NCBI RefSeq assembly: GCF_024494655.1
Contig: NZ_JANHDL010000004.1
Location: 238,166 to 302,165 of the forward strand
Reading direction: 5' to 3'
DNA: 64,000 nt
Source: Halorubrum laminariae
GTDB lineage: Archaea; Halobacteriota; Halobacteria; Halobacteriales; Haloferacaceae
Under the pieces are notes generated by a model. It saw only the letters and a list, made by a program, of their open reading frames with translations, did not search any database and had not been told where the DNA came from. Positions within the stretch are counted from its first letter, which is position 1. The number at the start of each line of letters is the position of its first letter. This document shows positions 51,568 through 60,743 of the stretch, one piece after another. The position numbers were made by a program, and so were the translations under genes.

Positions 51568-53916
51568 TCAGAAGTCTTGGAGACTGGTAGGCTGTCCCCC
51601 TGCTTTCGAGAAGGCCACATCAGCAGTTGAGCCGTCTTCGGACGGGCTAATCTCGAGTGCCGTCTCCTCTTCGGTTGCGAGGTTGGTTGCGGTGAACTCG
51701 TTCGACTGGATGAACTCAGAGATATTCTTCGCCGTCACGTCGCCGATCATGGTGACCTGCTCGCTCAGGACCCCCTCGAATTGCTCCGCACTTGAGGTGT
51801 GGTCGTAGAACCCGGTAAGCAGCGTCCCGAGGGACTCGCTTGAATCGAGATCGAGCGTCTGGGTTGCCATCTTCTCGAGGTACGCTCGTAGGAAGCGAAT
51901 CCGGGCACGCCCCATCGCGTTGATGTCGGCGGCCACGCCGACGGCGTCCTCTCTGACGCCCTTGTCCACGCGGAAGACGAGGCTGTCGTGCCAGTCGGGC
52001 TTCCGAGCGTTCGGTGCGGCTTCGACCACGTACTGCGTTGCGCGGACCGTGTTGCTCAACTTGCGGGCGAGTCCGGGCAGATACGTCGGGTCGACACCCG
52101 TCTCCTGTTCAATCCGTTCGGTCGAGTAGTTTCTCATCCAGTACCAGCGCACCAGCCCGGCCGTGATGCCCTGTTCCGTCGATTCGTACCCGTTATCGAT
52201 GAGCGTCGGTTCGAGACGCCCGTCGACGGCCCTCACCGTGAGCGCGAGATCGAAGTTGTCGATCACCTGGTGGAGGTAGTCCAGCTGTCGGATGTCGCTG
52301 GACGCGGTTTCGTCCGCCCACTCGTAGAAGCTCTTGATGCTCTGTAACTCGGCGTCGACGAAAGAGTTGTAGTGGAAGTTGACGGCTCCCCGGCCGAGGT
52401 GCTTCGTGCTGAAGCCTTCGCGGGTCGCGTCTTCGCTGATGAAGTCCTGCTCGACGAGCCACGCCGTCGAGTTCTTGAGCCGCTTCGTCAGCTTCTCGTC
52501 TTTGGTTTCCGGCCCCTGCCCCCAGGCGTTGTTGACCGTCATCTGGTGGTAGTAGAGCGATTTGTGGATGAACTCTCGCATCAGGTCGACGCTGTCCCAC
52601 CCGTTCGCGATGAGCTCCAGCGTCAGCCACCGGAACTGCTCGTCGTTATCGATGTGGGTGTGGACGTCTTCGAGTTCGCGGGTGGGCTCGAAGAATCGCT
52701 CTGCGGCCTCTTCGGGGTCGTCCGCGAGTACGTGACAGTAGCCCTCTTCGTAACCCATCGACGGGCGAGCCGCGCGCCCCGCCCACTGTACGTACTCATA
52801 TATGCCCACGTATTCGCCACGGCGTTTGATGTCCGCAACGATCACCGTCTTCACGGGAGAGTCGAAGCCGTACGCCAGCGAGGTCGTCGTCGTGAGGGCC
52901 TGTATCTCGCCTTCGTCGTAGAGATCGAGGACGAACTTCTTGACAGTCCCCGGAAGGTCGGCGTGGATGTAGCCGACGCCGTTGTGGAGCATGTCGAGGA
53001 TGTCTCGGTGGGTCTCGGTGAGGAGGCCGTCGACCTCGTTCGAGAGCTCGCGACGGAGATTTCGATCCTTCGATGGGCCGTCAAAGATGCCCTCTTCAGC
53101 GAGGGCTTTCGCTCGCGATTCCGTCCAGGTCTTCGCGAAACAGAACACCAGAAACGGGCCGTCGTTTTGGTTCTGCTTGATCGTCTGGACGATGGTGTCT
53201 TTCGTCGAGGAGGTACTGGAGTCGACAGCGAACTCACGGATGGGTGTCTGTCGATCCTCCGGGCTGACGTGGACGTTCGCGTTCATCCAGTCGCCGATCT
53301 CGCTGGAGTCCTCCAGTGTCGCGGATATTCCGTAGAGGGCGGTCTCACTGTCCAGAGCCGCCGAAATCGCTAGCTCTATCGCTGTCCCACGAAAAGAGCC
53401 ATATATTTCATGAAAATCATCGAGAATTAAAGCGTCTAAGGACCGAGACCCCTCTTTTCCTTGGAGAACGGCCTGATAGAACGACTCGAACGTAGCGACG
53501 GCGACATCGCCGCTACGGAACTTCCCACGTCCGGAGTAGATCGAGTAGGTATCGCCCGCCCACTCTTCGATAGCCTCCTTTTTGTCCCAGACAAGCTGGG
53601 TCGACGGAACGAGGTAGGCTACGCGGTTGCCCTTCTTCAGGTGGTTCAGGGTGACTGCCTCGGCGGTCAGGGTTTTCCCGTTCCCCGTTTCAGCGATCAG
53701 GAGGTCGTTTCCTTCGTCGAGGATGCCACCGTTGAAGGCGAACGCTTGCGTTTTCTTCAGCCCAGTGTATCCGTGGGCTTGCATGATCTCTGCGATCGTT
53801 GCTTGCTGTTCAGGTGTGACGTCGAGGTCGGCTGGCGTGTTCATGGACTCAAGACTACGCTCTCGATCTGCGGGCTCGGTACTGGTAGTTGGATTGTTTG
53901 TACTCAGGTGGGCCAT
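51568..53916 (-). CDS. Ski2-like superfamily 2 DEAD/DEAH helicase
   Basis: A 782-aa protein. Motif I AETGNGKT near residue 75 in my numbering; motif II is DDFH instead of DEAH; motif III SATLED; motif VI YVQWAGRAARPS. The helicase core is followed by a long helical/winged C-terminal half, as in Hel308/Ski2-type enzymes. An in-frame TTG start at 53958 has a GTTTTTAGCC element at leaderless spacing, so the true start may be 14 codons further. Expected role: ATP-dependent unwinding of forked or flapped DNA in replication or recombination. With FEN1 and the HhH protein it forms an element-encoded DNA-processing set. Confidence 0.85.
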   Translation of the reverse strand: MAHLSTNNPTTSTEPADRERSLESMNTPADLDVTPEQQATIAEIMQAHGYTGLKKTQAFAFNGGILDEGNDLLIAETGNGKTLTAEAVTLNHLKKGNRVAYLVPSTQLVWDKKEAIEEWAGDTYSIYSGRGKFRSGDVAVATFESFYQAVLQGKEGSRSLDALILDDFHEIYGSFRGTAIELAISAALDSETALYGISATLEDSSEIGDWMNANVHVSPEDRQTPIREFAVDSSTSSTKDTIVQTIKQNQNDGPFLVFCFAKTWTESRAKALAEEGIFDGPSKDRNLRRELSNEVDGLLTETHRDILDMLHNGVGYIHADLPGTVKKFVLDLYDEGEIQALTTTTSLAYGFDSPVKTVIVADIKRRGEYVGIYEYVQWAGRAARPSMGYEEGYCHVLADDPEEAAERFFEPTRELEDVHTHIDNDEQFRWLTLELIANGWDSVDLMREFIHKSLYYHQMTVNNAWGQGPETKDEKLTKRLKNSTAWLVEQDFISEDATREGFSTKHLGRGAVNFHYNSFVDAELQSIKSFYEWADETASSDIRQLDYLHQVIDNFDLALTVRAVDGRLEPTLIDNGYESTEQGITAGLVRWYWMRNYSTERIEQETGVDPTYLPGLARKLSNTVRATQYVVEAAPNARKPDWHDSLVFRVDKGVREDAVGVAADINAMGRARIRFLRAYLEKMATQTLDLDSSESLGTLLTGFYDHTSSAEQFEGVLSEQVTMIGDVTAKNISEFIQSNEFTATNLATEEETALEISPSEDGSTADVAFSKAGGQPTSLQDF

Positions 53917-54059
53917 ATTGCTCTTTCGCAGGGGAGTGCGGTCACTCCTTCCTACCAAACTACTGCTTCACCAACCCTCGGTGGCTAAAAACTTTTTCTG
54001 CGGGTGACGGCAGATCGATTCCCTGACTGGGGGTCGGCTGGTCTGTTGGGTTCGCTATC

Positions 54060-54473
54060 TTACTCGGTGAGGAGCGGTTCTTCGATAACGTTGTGGCCTG
54101 CGACGGTCCGTTCAAGCTGGGCGCTTTCTCGAAGAGTATTCCGCAACTCTCTGGCGAGTTCGTAGGGCATCGGGGTTTCGTGTTCGGAGACGACGATCCA
54201 GCCATCGTCGCTGCTCGGGTTACACCAGAGGACACGGACGATGTTCTCCTCGATCGCGATGACCGCGGGGACGACTTGGACGTAGTAGCCCTGTTCGTCG
54301 GTGTCTTCGACTCGGAAAATGGGCAATACCATGTCGATGCCAGCATCGCGCTCCAGTTCGTTACACTCGTTGACTGTGATCGGCTCATCGGGGAACGCAC
54401 TATACTCTGAGTGGACGATATCGCATTCGGGGCACTCGCCGCTTTTGATGTGGTCGGGGAAGCAGGGAATCAT
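54060..54473 (-). CDS. Hypothetical acidic protein with CPEC motif
   Basis: A 137-aa protein from ATG 54473. N-terminal GECPECDIVHSEYS has one CxxC; EDTDEQGYYVQVVPAVIAIEENIVRVLWCNPSS is beta-rich; the C-terminal helix is RELRNTLRESAQLERTV. Similar in composition to the zinc-ribbon protein at 44024. No function recognised. Confidence 0.45.
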   Translation of the reverse strand: MIPCFPDHIKSGECPECDIVHSEYSAFPDEPITVNECNELERDAGIDMVLPIFRVEDTDEQGYYVQVVPAVIAIEENIVRVLWCNPSSDDGWIVVSEHETPMPYELARELRNTLRESAQLERTVAGHNVIEEPLLTE

Positions 54474-54621
54474 GGATCTGTTTCGGCTTATACACTCCTT
54501 TCGCTGTAGTTGACTAATAGTATTCGGGTGTTGGTGCCCGGTGGCTGGGCTTCTTCGCTCCACTGGAGGGGGGCAGGGAACTCCGTACGCCTGTCGCCCC
54601 TCAACTGCTCTGATCCGAAAG

Positions 54622-54628
54622 TATATAT
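54622..54628 (+). promoter_or_regulatory. TATA box of the DUF6735-like gene
   Basis: TATATAT, ending 24 nt before ATG 54653. Confidence 0.65.
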
Positions 54629-54652
54629 CAGCACAATTGGTATACAAACTAC

Positions 54653-55570
54653 ATGAGTCACAGAGCGTTAGTAGCTGTTCCTGCTGAGAGTGACAGCTCA
54701 AAATACGACGTGTACAAAAGTCGGAACGGCGCACACAGATTCAAACTCCACCCTCACTTTGAGGCGCTCGGAGAATCCGGTCTGGCAGAGCTTCAGAAAA
54801 AGAACTTCGAACCACCGCGAGTGGTTGATCCGCCTGAAGGCGAGACTCATGTTCCACAGTCTGACGAGCCGATGGTCCAAAAAGAGCCTCTCTATGAGGG
54901 CGTCTCTATAGATGAACTTCTATCTGAAACATGCTTCATTCTGTTTGACGCATTGTACGTTGTCGAAGAAGATGGGGTCTCTACGTATTATATGAACTGG
55001 ACTGGGGTTAACATGCAGAGTACGCTAGCCGCTCATGGGACACTTGAGGTCTACCCCGAACTTGGCGGTGGGTATCCGGGCTCAAAAGACCCATATTACC
55101 GGATAGAGGGGGATGCTTTCCTCGATCTGACCAAAGCGACCCAGCACCGGCCTGATGCTCCGCCGATCGGGTATGTGGAGGATGTCCTGTCGAAAGTTCA
55201 TATGGGCATTTTCCGGAATATGGTTCACCAAATGGGGAGAGAGCAGCGCCCATCGATCGTCCATGCAGACCTAGCGTTCGTGTATCGCCCGAACGGGAAC
55301 CCGGTCAAACAGTCACTGGGGGTGACAAGGCAGTTTGGTGTTTGTATTGACGCGGAGATCGGAGATATCGACCCCGGTATCGTTTGGGAAGACTTCTATG
55401 AGCGGGCGAACACCCTGCGGTGGAACCACATGTTACAGTGGAACCGCCACTTCATGGATGGAAAATCCAGATCACCGGAGGTCCTCAATAATGCAGTTCT
55501 GGATTTCGTTGAGAAGACTCGCATCGAATTTGGAAACGTACGAGCTAACAACCCGAATACCGTCGCTTAG
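54653..55570 (+). CDS. DUF6735-like protein
   Basis: A 305-aa protein. The start MSHRALVAVPAESDSSKYDVYKSRNGAHRFK resembles the haloarchaeal DUF6735 family, which begins with a HRALVAY-type strand. Middle part: beta-rich CFILFDALYVVEEDGVSTYYMNW; the C-terminal part is longer than usual and contains RQFGVCIDAEIGDIDPG. A TATATAT box ends 24 nt upstream, giving a leaderless ATG. Function unknown. Convergent with fen1, separated by a hairpin. Confidence 0.6.
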   Translation: MSHRALVAVPAESDSSKYDVYKSRNGAHRFKLHPHFEALGESGLAELQKKNFEPPRVVDPPEGETHVPQSDEPMVQKEPLYEGVSIDELLSETCFILFDALYVVEEDGVSTYYMNWTGVNMQSTLAAHGTLEVYPELGGGYPGSKDPYYRIEGDAFLDLTKATQHRPDAPPIGYVEDVLSKVHMGIFRNMVHQMGREQRPSIVHADLAFVYRPNGNPVKQSLGVTRQFGVCIDAEIGDIDPGIVWEDFYERANTLRWNHMLQWNRHFMDGKSRSPEVLNNAVLDFVEKTRIEFGNVRANNPNTVA

Positions 55571-55594
55571 GTATCTACAGAATTCGAGGCAGAG

Positions 55595-55619
55595 TGCCTC
55601 GGGGCTTGACCCCGAGGCA
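55595..55619. terminator. Bidirectional hairpin between convergent genes
   Basis: Perfect 10-bp stem TGCCTCGGGG/CCCCGAGGCA with a 5-nt CTTGA loop between the DUF6735-like gene and fen1. No T-run follows on either strand, so it may be a structural terminator or a protein site. Confidence 0.5.
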
Positions 55620-55621
55620 GT

Positions 55622-56578
55622 TCACTCTGCGTATCTCGGGAAGCGAGAGATGTTTTTCTCGATGAACTGAGTCGGGAACTCCCACTCGTTTGCGAACGCT
55701 CGGAACTGAGCGAAGTCAGGTTCGGTTCGAGTGAGGGGTGTATCCGGAACCGACCCGATCGTCGGGGAGAGGAACAACTCACGCAACTGCGAGAGGCCGT
55801 CGATGGTCGCGCCTTTGTCCTCAAGGATCTCCTCGACCGTCTTCCCGCTAGTGATGTACTTGACGCCTCTCTTCGGGCCGATCCCGCTGATGCCATCGTT
55901 GTAGTCGGTGCCGCACATGAGCCCGATGTCGACGAGCTGCTCGTGGGTGATCCCGTGGTTGTGGAGGGTTTTGTTCAGTAGCATCTTCTCTGCTGGGCCT
56001 TTCCCGGTGTATTGGCGAATCGTCGTTGGTGAACCGAACAGGAGTGCGTCGTAGTCATCGGTCATCGCGGCATCTGCGAGGCCGTATTCGACCATCTTGG
56101 CTGTGTAGGCTTCTCCAGCGCCGCCGGCTTCGATGTAGGGGATACCGAGTAACTCCAGCGCCTCTCGGGTCGTCTCGTGGATGGCCGGCGTCAACGACTG
56201 GGTTTGTGCCTTGTACCGCTTCATGGCGGCGGTGTCGCCAGCTTCAGCAGCGTCGGCCATCTTCTGTTTCGCCTCCTGCTTCGCGTCTCGCCGGCTCTGG
56301 ATCTCGTCGGCTTTCCGCTCGTGGGGCTTCCCATCGAACACGAAGACCGGGGTGATGTCTTCCCGGAGGATCGGGGGGAGTCCGCGGAAGACACCCGCGA
56401 CATTCGGGAGTTCCGTCCCGTCTTCGGTGGTGTAGATGTTGTCGTCCATGTACCTGGTCAGCCCGGTGAGATACCGATAGATCCAGTGGTGGGCGTCGAT
56501 CGCGACCGTTGCTCCTGCGTATTCTGAGAGGGGCGTCTCCTCTAATGTCGCGAGCGTTCGGAGTGCGCTATTCCCCAT
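55622..56578 (-). CDS. fen1: Flap endonuclease 1 (FEN1/XPG family)
   Basis: A 318-aa protein from ATG 56578 (MGNSALRTL; the family starts MGNADLR). Metal-binding acids visible: Asp in AIDAHHWIYR, FDGKPHERK, EAGGAGEAYTAKM, MTDDYDALLFG, CGTDYNDGISGIGPKRG (H2TH). The order N-domain, arch (residues about 85-125, RRDAKQEAKQKM), I-domain is complete. The C-terminal end (NISRFPRYAE) lacks the PCNA-binding PIP motif that chromosomal copies carry. It should cleave 5' flaps in lagging-strand maturation. Confidence 0.92.
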   Translation of the reverse strand: MGNSALRTLATLEETPLSEYAGATVAIDAHHWIYRYLTGLTRYMDDNIYTTEDGTELPNVAGVFRGLPPILREDITPVFVFDGKPHERKADEIQSRRDAKQEAKQKMADAAEAGDTAAMKRYKAQTQSLTPAIHETTREALELLGIPYIEAGGAGEAYTAKMVEYGLADAAMTDDYDALLFGSPTTIRQYTGKGPAEKMLLNKTLHNHGITHEQLVDIGLMCGTDYNDGISGIGPKRGVKYITSGKTVEEILEDKGATIDGLSQLRELFLSPTIGSVPDTPLTRTEPDFAQFRAFANEWEFPTQFIEKNISRFPRYAE

Positions 56579-56656
56579 TACACCCTCCACCGTTTCCGAA
56601 GCTTTTGGTTCTCATTATCTACTCTACTCTCAGCCGGTGGGCAAAAAACCACACTC

Positions 56657-57082
56657 TCACTTCGCGGGGTCTACACGCCCGAGCGTGTATTCCTCGATGA
56701 AGTATTCGACTTTCTCTTCGGCGGCTCGGCCCCTGATCTCTGCGAGCGCACTGATGGCTACTGTGGTCCCTTCACCGGAGACCTCGCCGATGACGTAGAA
56801 GAACTGGCCTCGCTTGTCTTTGAGGTGCTGCTGTTCTTTTTCTCGACTCTCCTTGTTGAGTTCGGGATATGGGGTGTCAAGTTGGATCGCGCCGCTTTCG
56901 GTGTAATTCGCAGTCACCCAATCAGATGTGAACTCCGATTCGATGAGGTCCTCGGCGAGAACTGCGTCTCGTTTGGTGACCTCGATGTCGTCGATGTCGG
57001 TTGGGGCATCATCGAGTCGGTTCGCGCACTTACGGAGTATCGTCTCGGCTTCGAGATCTTCGCTGTGGTAGTAGAACCCCAT
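56657..57082 (-). CDS. Hypothetical protein
   Basis: A 141-aa protein. Alpha-helical N-terminal half (EDLEAETILRKCANRLDDAP, EVTKRDAVLAEDLIESEF) and a beta-rich GQFFYVIGEVSGEGTTVAISALAEIRG strand pair in the C-terminal half, then a short helix. Possible nucleic-acid or protein-binding domain; no known signature. Located upstream of fen1 in the same orientation; a GTTTTTTG T-tract follows its stop. Confidence 0.5.
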   Translation of the reverse strand: MGFYYHSEDLEAETILRKCANRLDDAPTDIDDIEVTKRDAVLAEDLIESEFTSDWVTANYTESGAIQLDTPYPELNKESREKEQQHLKDKRGQFFYVIGEVSGEGTTVAISALAEIRGRAAEEKVEYFIEEYTLGRVDPAK

Positions 57083-57177
57083 CGTTGCTTAGCACAGAGA
57101 TTCACGCCGGGGTATGTAGGGGTTCCGGTGGTCGTGTTGATTGATACGAAGTTGTTTCTAATGGCCTGTTTACTCTC

Positions 57178-58362
57178 TTACGCCAGTTTGATCAATGTGA
57201 AGAAGTTCACGAAGGATGGGTGATCGCCGGACCCTTCGTAAGCTTCGGTTGACTTGAATTCTAAGTCATCGAGGTTGTTTGGTGTGTAGAAGTCCGCCTT
57301 CTCGAGGCCGTATTTGATGGCTTCAATCACGTCGGCTTTTGTTTCGGCGTGTTCCTCTGATATGTTACCGAATTCGGTCAGGTTCTTACCCTCTGACACT
57401 AACTCTGTGCCTGCTGTTTGGTCGACATCGACCGTGATGGGCTCTGGGAGTCTTTCCGTCTCGTGGTAGAAGTTGATTGACAGTGTCTCCATATCAATTC
57501 CAGGACTGATGTGGAATTGGATTCCCTCGCCGATCTCGATCGTCTCGTCGGTCGCTCCACTTTGTGTTGCTAAGACGCCTTGTAGCAATTGGCTAATCCG
57601 TCGCTTTTGATCGTCCGACATGAGTGAACTTTCGCTTGCGGTTACTGCTGGTATCTCGTCGGTCGGCTTGACGTTGCTTAGGGATCTGACGGTCGCTTCA
57701 GCTTCGTCCTGCTTTCTCCGAACGCGGGAGTTGTATTTCCGTACTGTCCCCGCACTCTGGTCTGTTCCAAACACCTCTGAAAGGATGCGCGCTGTTTCTT
57801 GAGGGCGGTATCTGGCGCAGAGATGGAATGAGGCGAATTCCCGCTCTGTTAGGTTTGAGAGTTCTATTGATTCGTATAGGTGGAGGAGGGTCATTACGAC
57901 ACATTGGGTGCGGAATTCGGAGTCTAGGTGACCGTCCGCATCCACCACTCCGAGGTCCGTTAGGACCGTGTTTGTATCTACGTCGTACCTCGCCTGCCTT
58001 GCTACTAATGGCTCCACTAGGAAATCCAGGGAAGTAAGACGCACGTGGGTCTTCCAGGAGTTCTCGATTGCTACTACTGCCGCTTCCGGGTTTTTACTGT
58101 TCTTTTCTATCTGCGTCAACGTAGATGTGTTATCTTCTACAGAAGGGACGTCCGCCGTGTGCGGGTTCTGTTCTTCTCCGGCTTTTCGCTCAGTGAGGGC
58201 CATTTCGATACCAGCCCGACTCCATTCATGCTCCATCTCCGTTGTTGTGGCATGGAGGATTGCGATGAGCCCACCGCCAGTGATTGTGGCGTGCTCTGGT
58301 AGCTGCTCCTCGACAGCGGCTACCACCGCATTCGTCCGCTCTTTCATATGGTTTTCTACCAT
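57178..58362 (-). CDS. HTH transcriptional regulator, sigma-region-4-like
   Basis: A 394-aa protein. Residues 165-215 contain LTEREFASFHLCARYRPQETARILSEVFGTDQSAGTVRKYNSRVRRK, an HTH like those of sigma-70 region 4/LuxR. The N-terminal region is helical and the C-terminal third beta-rich (HISPGIDMETLSINFY). ATG 58362 has TATATAAAC 24-33 nt upstream and a perfect 7-bp inverted repeat between TATA box and start. It may bind that operator (autoregulation). Targets unknown. Confidence 0.65.
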   Translation of the reverse strand: MVENHMKERTNAVVAAVEEQLPEHATITGGGLIAILHATTTEMEHEWSRAGIEMALTERKAGEEQNPHTADVPSVEDNTSTLTQIEKNSKNPEAAVVAIENSWKTHVRLTSLDFLVEPLVARQARYDVDTNTVLTDLGVVDADGHLDSEFRTQCVVMTLLHLYESIELSNLTEREFASFHLCARYRPQETARILSEVFGTDQSAGTVRKYNSRVRRKQDEAEATVRSLSNVKPTDEIPAVTASESSLMSDDQKRRISQLLQGVLATQSGATDETIEIGEGIQFHISPGIDMETLSINFYHETERLPEPITVDVDQTAGTELVSEGKNLTEFGNISEEHAETKADVIEAIKYGLEKADFYTPNNLDDLEFKSTEAYEGSGDHPSFVNFFTLIKLA

Positions 58363-58363
58363 G

Positions 58364-58382
58364 CGAGACGCTATTCGTCTCG
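58364..58382. promoter_or_regulatory. Palindromic operator CGAGACG-N5-CGTCTCG
   Basis: Perfect inverted repeat lying immediately upstream of ATG 58362 and downstream of the TATA box (58386-58395), a classical position for a repressor site acting on the HTH gene itself. Confidence 0.6.
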
Positions 58383-58424
58383 GGTTTATATAGATATGGG
58401 TTACATCTGCCTGTCACTGTGTAG

Positions 58425-59198
58425 TCAGAATGGAAGCGGTGAGCCAGAGATTGCGAGATACCAGCGGCCGAAGATCACTGAGTTATAGGCTCCGTGCATC
58501 ACGGCGACGACGATGAGGTCCTCGGTTATGGCGTAGAACCCCCCGAGAAACAGCGAGAGGGTGAACACTGTCGCGAGGCTGGTCAGTAGGCCTGCTGTTG
58601 TTCCTGTCGCATACGCTGGGATATGAATCGCTGAAAAGATGACGCTCGCGATGATGACGGAGCTCGCTTTTGTGAAACTCTCATAGAGTCGCTTCTGGAC
58701 CAGATTGCGAAATATGAACTCCTCAGCGGGGCCGATCAACAGGAACGATAGCGGGATCATCAACAGAACGTACTGTGGATCGACTGAGCCCGCCGCTACC
58801 GCTTGAGAAGCGGTGTGTTGTGAGGCGTCGACGTTGAGGTGTGACTTGAGGCTGTTAATTGCGTACAGGGCTGTGAGGAGTGAGAGCGTGCCGCCGATGA
58901 TGAAGATGGTCCGTCGCTTCGTCGGGATTTCGACATCGATGTACTCCCGGCCCTTCCCGGAGTATTTCAGATAGAGGAGGCCGATCGTCACTGCGGCGAG
59001 GCCCAAGGCGATGTCGTTCATCACCATTGCCTCTCCGTAGTCGGGTGTGAACGAGGGGAGGTCTGAAGCGAGTCGGAACGGTGTGTACCAGAAGATACTG
59101 AGGCCGTAGCCCCCGAATCCCAGTACACAGGCGACTCCGAGGGTTCGGAACTTGTCTTTGAGGTCGGTAAGTAGGTCTGATTCATCGGGGTTGTCCAT
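58425..59198 (-). CDS. CPBP-family intramembrane glutamic protease
   Basis: A 257-aa membrane protein with about seven TM segments. Catalytic motifs: EEFIFRN (EExxxR, residues about 162-168), FSAIH (FxxxH) and HGAYN (HxxxN). This class cleaves CAAX-prenylated or other membrane proteins and sometimes acts in bacteriocin immunity. The substrate on this element is unknown. No TATA box could be fixed with confidence. Confidence 0.85.
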   Translation of the reverse strand: MDNPDESDLLTDLKDKFRTLGVACVLGFGGYGLSIFWYTPFRLASDLPSFTPDYGEAMVMNDIALGLAAVTIGLLYLKYSGKGREYIDVEIPTKRRTIFIIGGTLSLLTALYAINSLKSHLNVDASQHTASQAVAAGSVDPQYVLLMIPLSFLLIGPAEEFIFRNLVQKRLYESFTKASSVIIASVIFSAIHIPAYATGTTAGLLTSLATVFTLSLFLGGFYAITEDLIVVAVMHGAYNSVIFGRWYLAISGSPLPF

Positions 59199-59210
59199 GT
59201 GGTGGGTCGA

Positions 59211-59747
59211 TTATTCTGTCTCTCGAGCTGCGTTGATGATCTCTGAGCGTCCTCCGACATCCGTGTAGATCGCTGCGTAGTAGTCGATCGGGGGGGTTCG
59301 GCCTTTCAACTTCTGCTTTGCTTCGTCCTGGTCGTTCGCTCTGATGTGGTGGGTTTCGTCTGCTGGGTGGTCGCCACCAGTTGGGATATAGACGGTACAG
59401 ACTTCACACCAGCCGACATCCGCTAATTCGACGACTGAGAGGCTTTCAACCTCTTCTTTTTGACCCCACTTCCCCTCTGTTTCTGCGTAGATGTAGGTTC
59501 CGTCGCCAAGCCGAACGACGAGCAGGTACCGCTTGCCTTCGTCGTCGGTGAGTACCCGCGCCCAGCTGATTGCTCGGTTTGAATCGGAGACAGGATCGGT
59601 TCTCGTCAGGGTTGCCTCGGTGTCGTTCACTCGGATTCTGTCACCTCCCGCCAACTCGAGGAGTGCTTCCATGCCCTCGTCATCGTATCCACCGCAGATG
59701 TCGAGTTCGATATCGTCGTGCCCCTCCGGGTGTTCGCTCGCTGCCAT
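59211..59747 (-). CDS. Hypothetical acidic protein
   Basis: A 178-aa protein. Beta-rich N-terminal part (GGDRIRVNDTEATLTRTDP, YLLVVRLGDGTYIYAETEG) and a WCEVCTVYIP single CxxC site, then HTHHI-like histidines in ETHHIRAND. ATG 59747 is preferred to an upstream in-frame start. Unknown function; ends 12 nt from the CPBP gene start, same strand. Confidence 0.5.
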   Translation of the reverse strand: MAASEHPEGHDDIELDICGGYDDEGMEALLELAGGDRIRVNDTEATLTRTDPVSDSNRAISWARVLTDDEGKRYLLVVRLGDGTYIYAETEGKWGQKEEVESLSVVELADVGWCEVCTVYIPTGGDHPADETHHIRANDQDEAKQKLKGRTPPIDYYAAIYTDVGGRSEIINAARETE

Positions 59748-59805
59748 CTCTACTTCTCTGTTCACGTTCTCTGACTTGAGTCTACGGGTCGATCGTGACC
59801 CGAAG

Positions 59806-59821
59806 GACCGATACACCTAAC
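59806..59821 (+). promoter_or_regulatory. FTSDRR promoter box of gene 14
   Basis: GACCGATACACCTAAC, exactly 24 nt before ATG 59846. Confidence 0.6.
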
Positions 59822-59845
59822 CTCACGTGATTTGATGGCTCTGGT

Positions 59846-60631
59846 ATGACAGACGGGTTGAGTCGGTTCACTAGCGATCGGCGTACTCGCGAGGAGAGCT
59901 CGTGGACTGGTGAGGAGGATTGGGCAGCTGGCACAGCGGAGAATGTCGATGTCGTTGATGGTAACTTAGTTTCTCGATCGACGGGTGGTGCTGGTGACAT
60001 ACCTGACAGTGCCATCTACCGCTGGAAATTTGATGAGGGCGTTGGAACATTTGCCGACGCGGATGTTGGGGGGATGGATTGTTCGACCAGTGGAACTTCG
60101 TGGGTGGGTGGTGATTGGCAAGGGGGGTACGCTTTGAGTTACGATGGACAAGATGATTATACGGAAATAAACGGCTCTAACCTACTTCCCGATGTGGGCG
60201 CAGTCGGTCTTACGTTTGAAGCGAGCGACCTGTCAAATCCCTTTGCGCTATTCCACGATGGGGGGGCGGGAGAAGACGGAACTAAAATGGTGTGGGACGG
60301 TGACAGCAACCTATTCATAGATGTTGGGAACCTGTCTGATTTCGGTGGAATAGGATATACTGACTTCGATTTTTCGACAAACACGAAGTATCGGGTCTTG
60401 GTAAACTACGACATTCCGAATAGGGACTCAACGTGGTATATAAACACCCAGAACGACACCCACGACCGAGCTAATGGCACTGCAAATACTGCTGGTGATT
60501 ACTTCTACATTGCCGCGAAAACCCCTGGGACTAGCCAGTTCCCTGGGGTCATTGATGACTTCATCATATACTCGGAGCAGCTGACAGCGGACGAGATCGG
60601 TTCAGATTACACCGCCCAACCGTGGTCGTGA
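59846..60631 (+). CDS. FTSDRR-family protein 14 with LamG-like domain
   Basis: A 261-aa protein. N-terminal module TDGLSRFTSDRRTREESSW...ENVDVVDGNLVSR, almost identical to gene 15 over the first 115 nt (one mismatch). The C-terminal domain is LamG-like (IYRWKFDEGVGTFADADVGG, NTKYRVLVNYDIPNRDSTWYINT, IIYSEQLTADEIGSDY) and unrelated in sequence to that of gene 15. About 19 kb from the main array. Confidence 0.8.
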   Translation: MTDGLSRFTSDRRTREESSWTGEEDWAAGTAENVDVVDGNLVSRSTGGAGDIPDSAIYRWKFDEGVGTFADADVGGMDCSTSGTSWVGGDWQGGYALSYDGQDDYTEINGSNLLPDVGAVGLTFEASDLSNPFALFHDGGAGEDGTKMVWDGDSNLFIDVGNLSDFGGIGYTDFDFSTNTKYRVLVNYDIPNRDSTWYINTQNDTHDRANGTANTAGDYFYIAAKTPGTSQFPGVIDDFIIYSEQLTADEIGSDYTAQPWS

Positions 60632-60736
60632 GTCGTTCGGTGTCTGCGTGTGTTAATACGTGAGTCGTTCTGGGGCTGGTATGGCGTCGATGATGTTGCT
60701 CACACGAAGGTCGTGAGAGTATTCTGGTTATTGTCG
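60629..60736 (+). repeat. Duplicated flank, copy 1
   Basis: About 107 bp roughly 85% identical to 61579-61685, starting at the stop codon of gene 14. It includes a copy of the last codons of the methyltransferase on the minus strand. Confidence 0.85.
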
Positions 60737-60738
60737 TG
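60700..60738 (-). pseudogene. Duplicated 3' tail of the 61649 methyltransferase gene
   Basis: On the minus strand it reads DNNQNTLTTFV-stop, matching the genuine DENQNTLTNFV-stop of 61649-63355. Isolated relic left by segmental duplication; it has no start and no body. Confidence 0.7.
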
Positions 60739-60743
60739 CGGGC

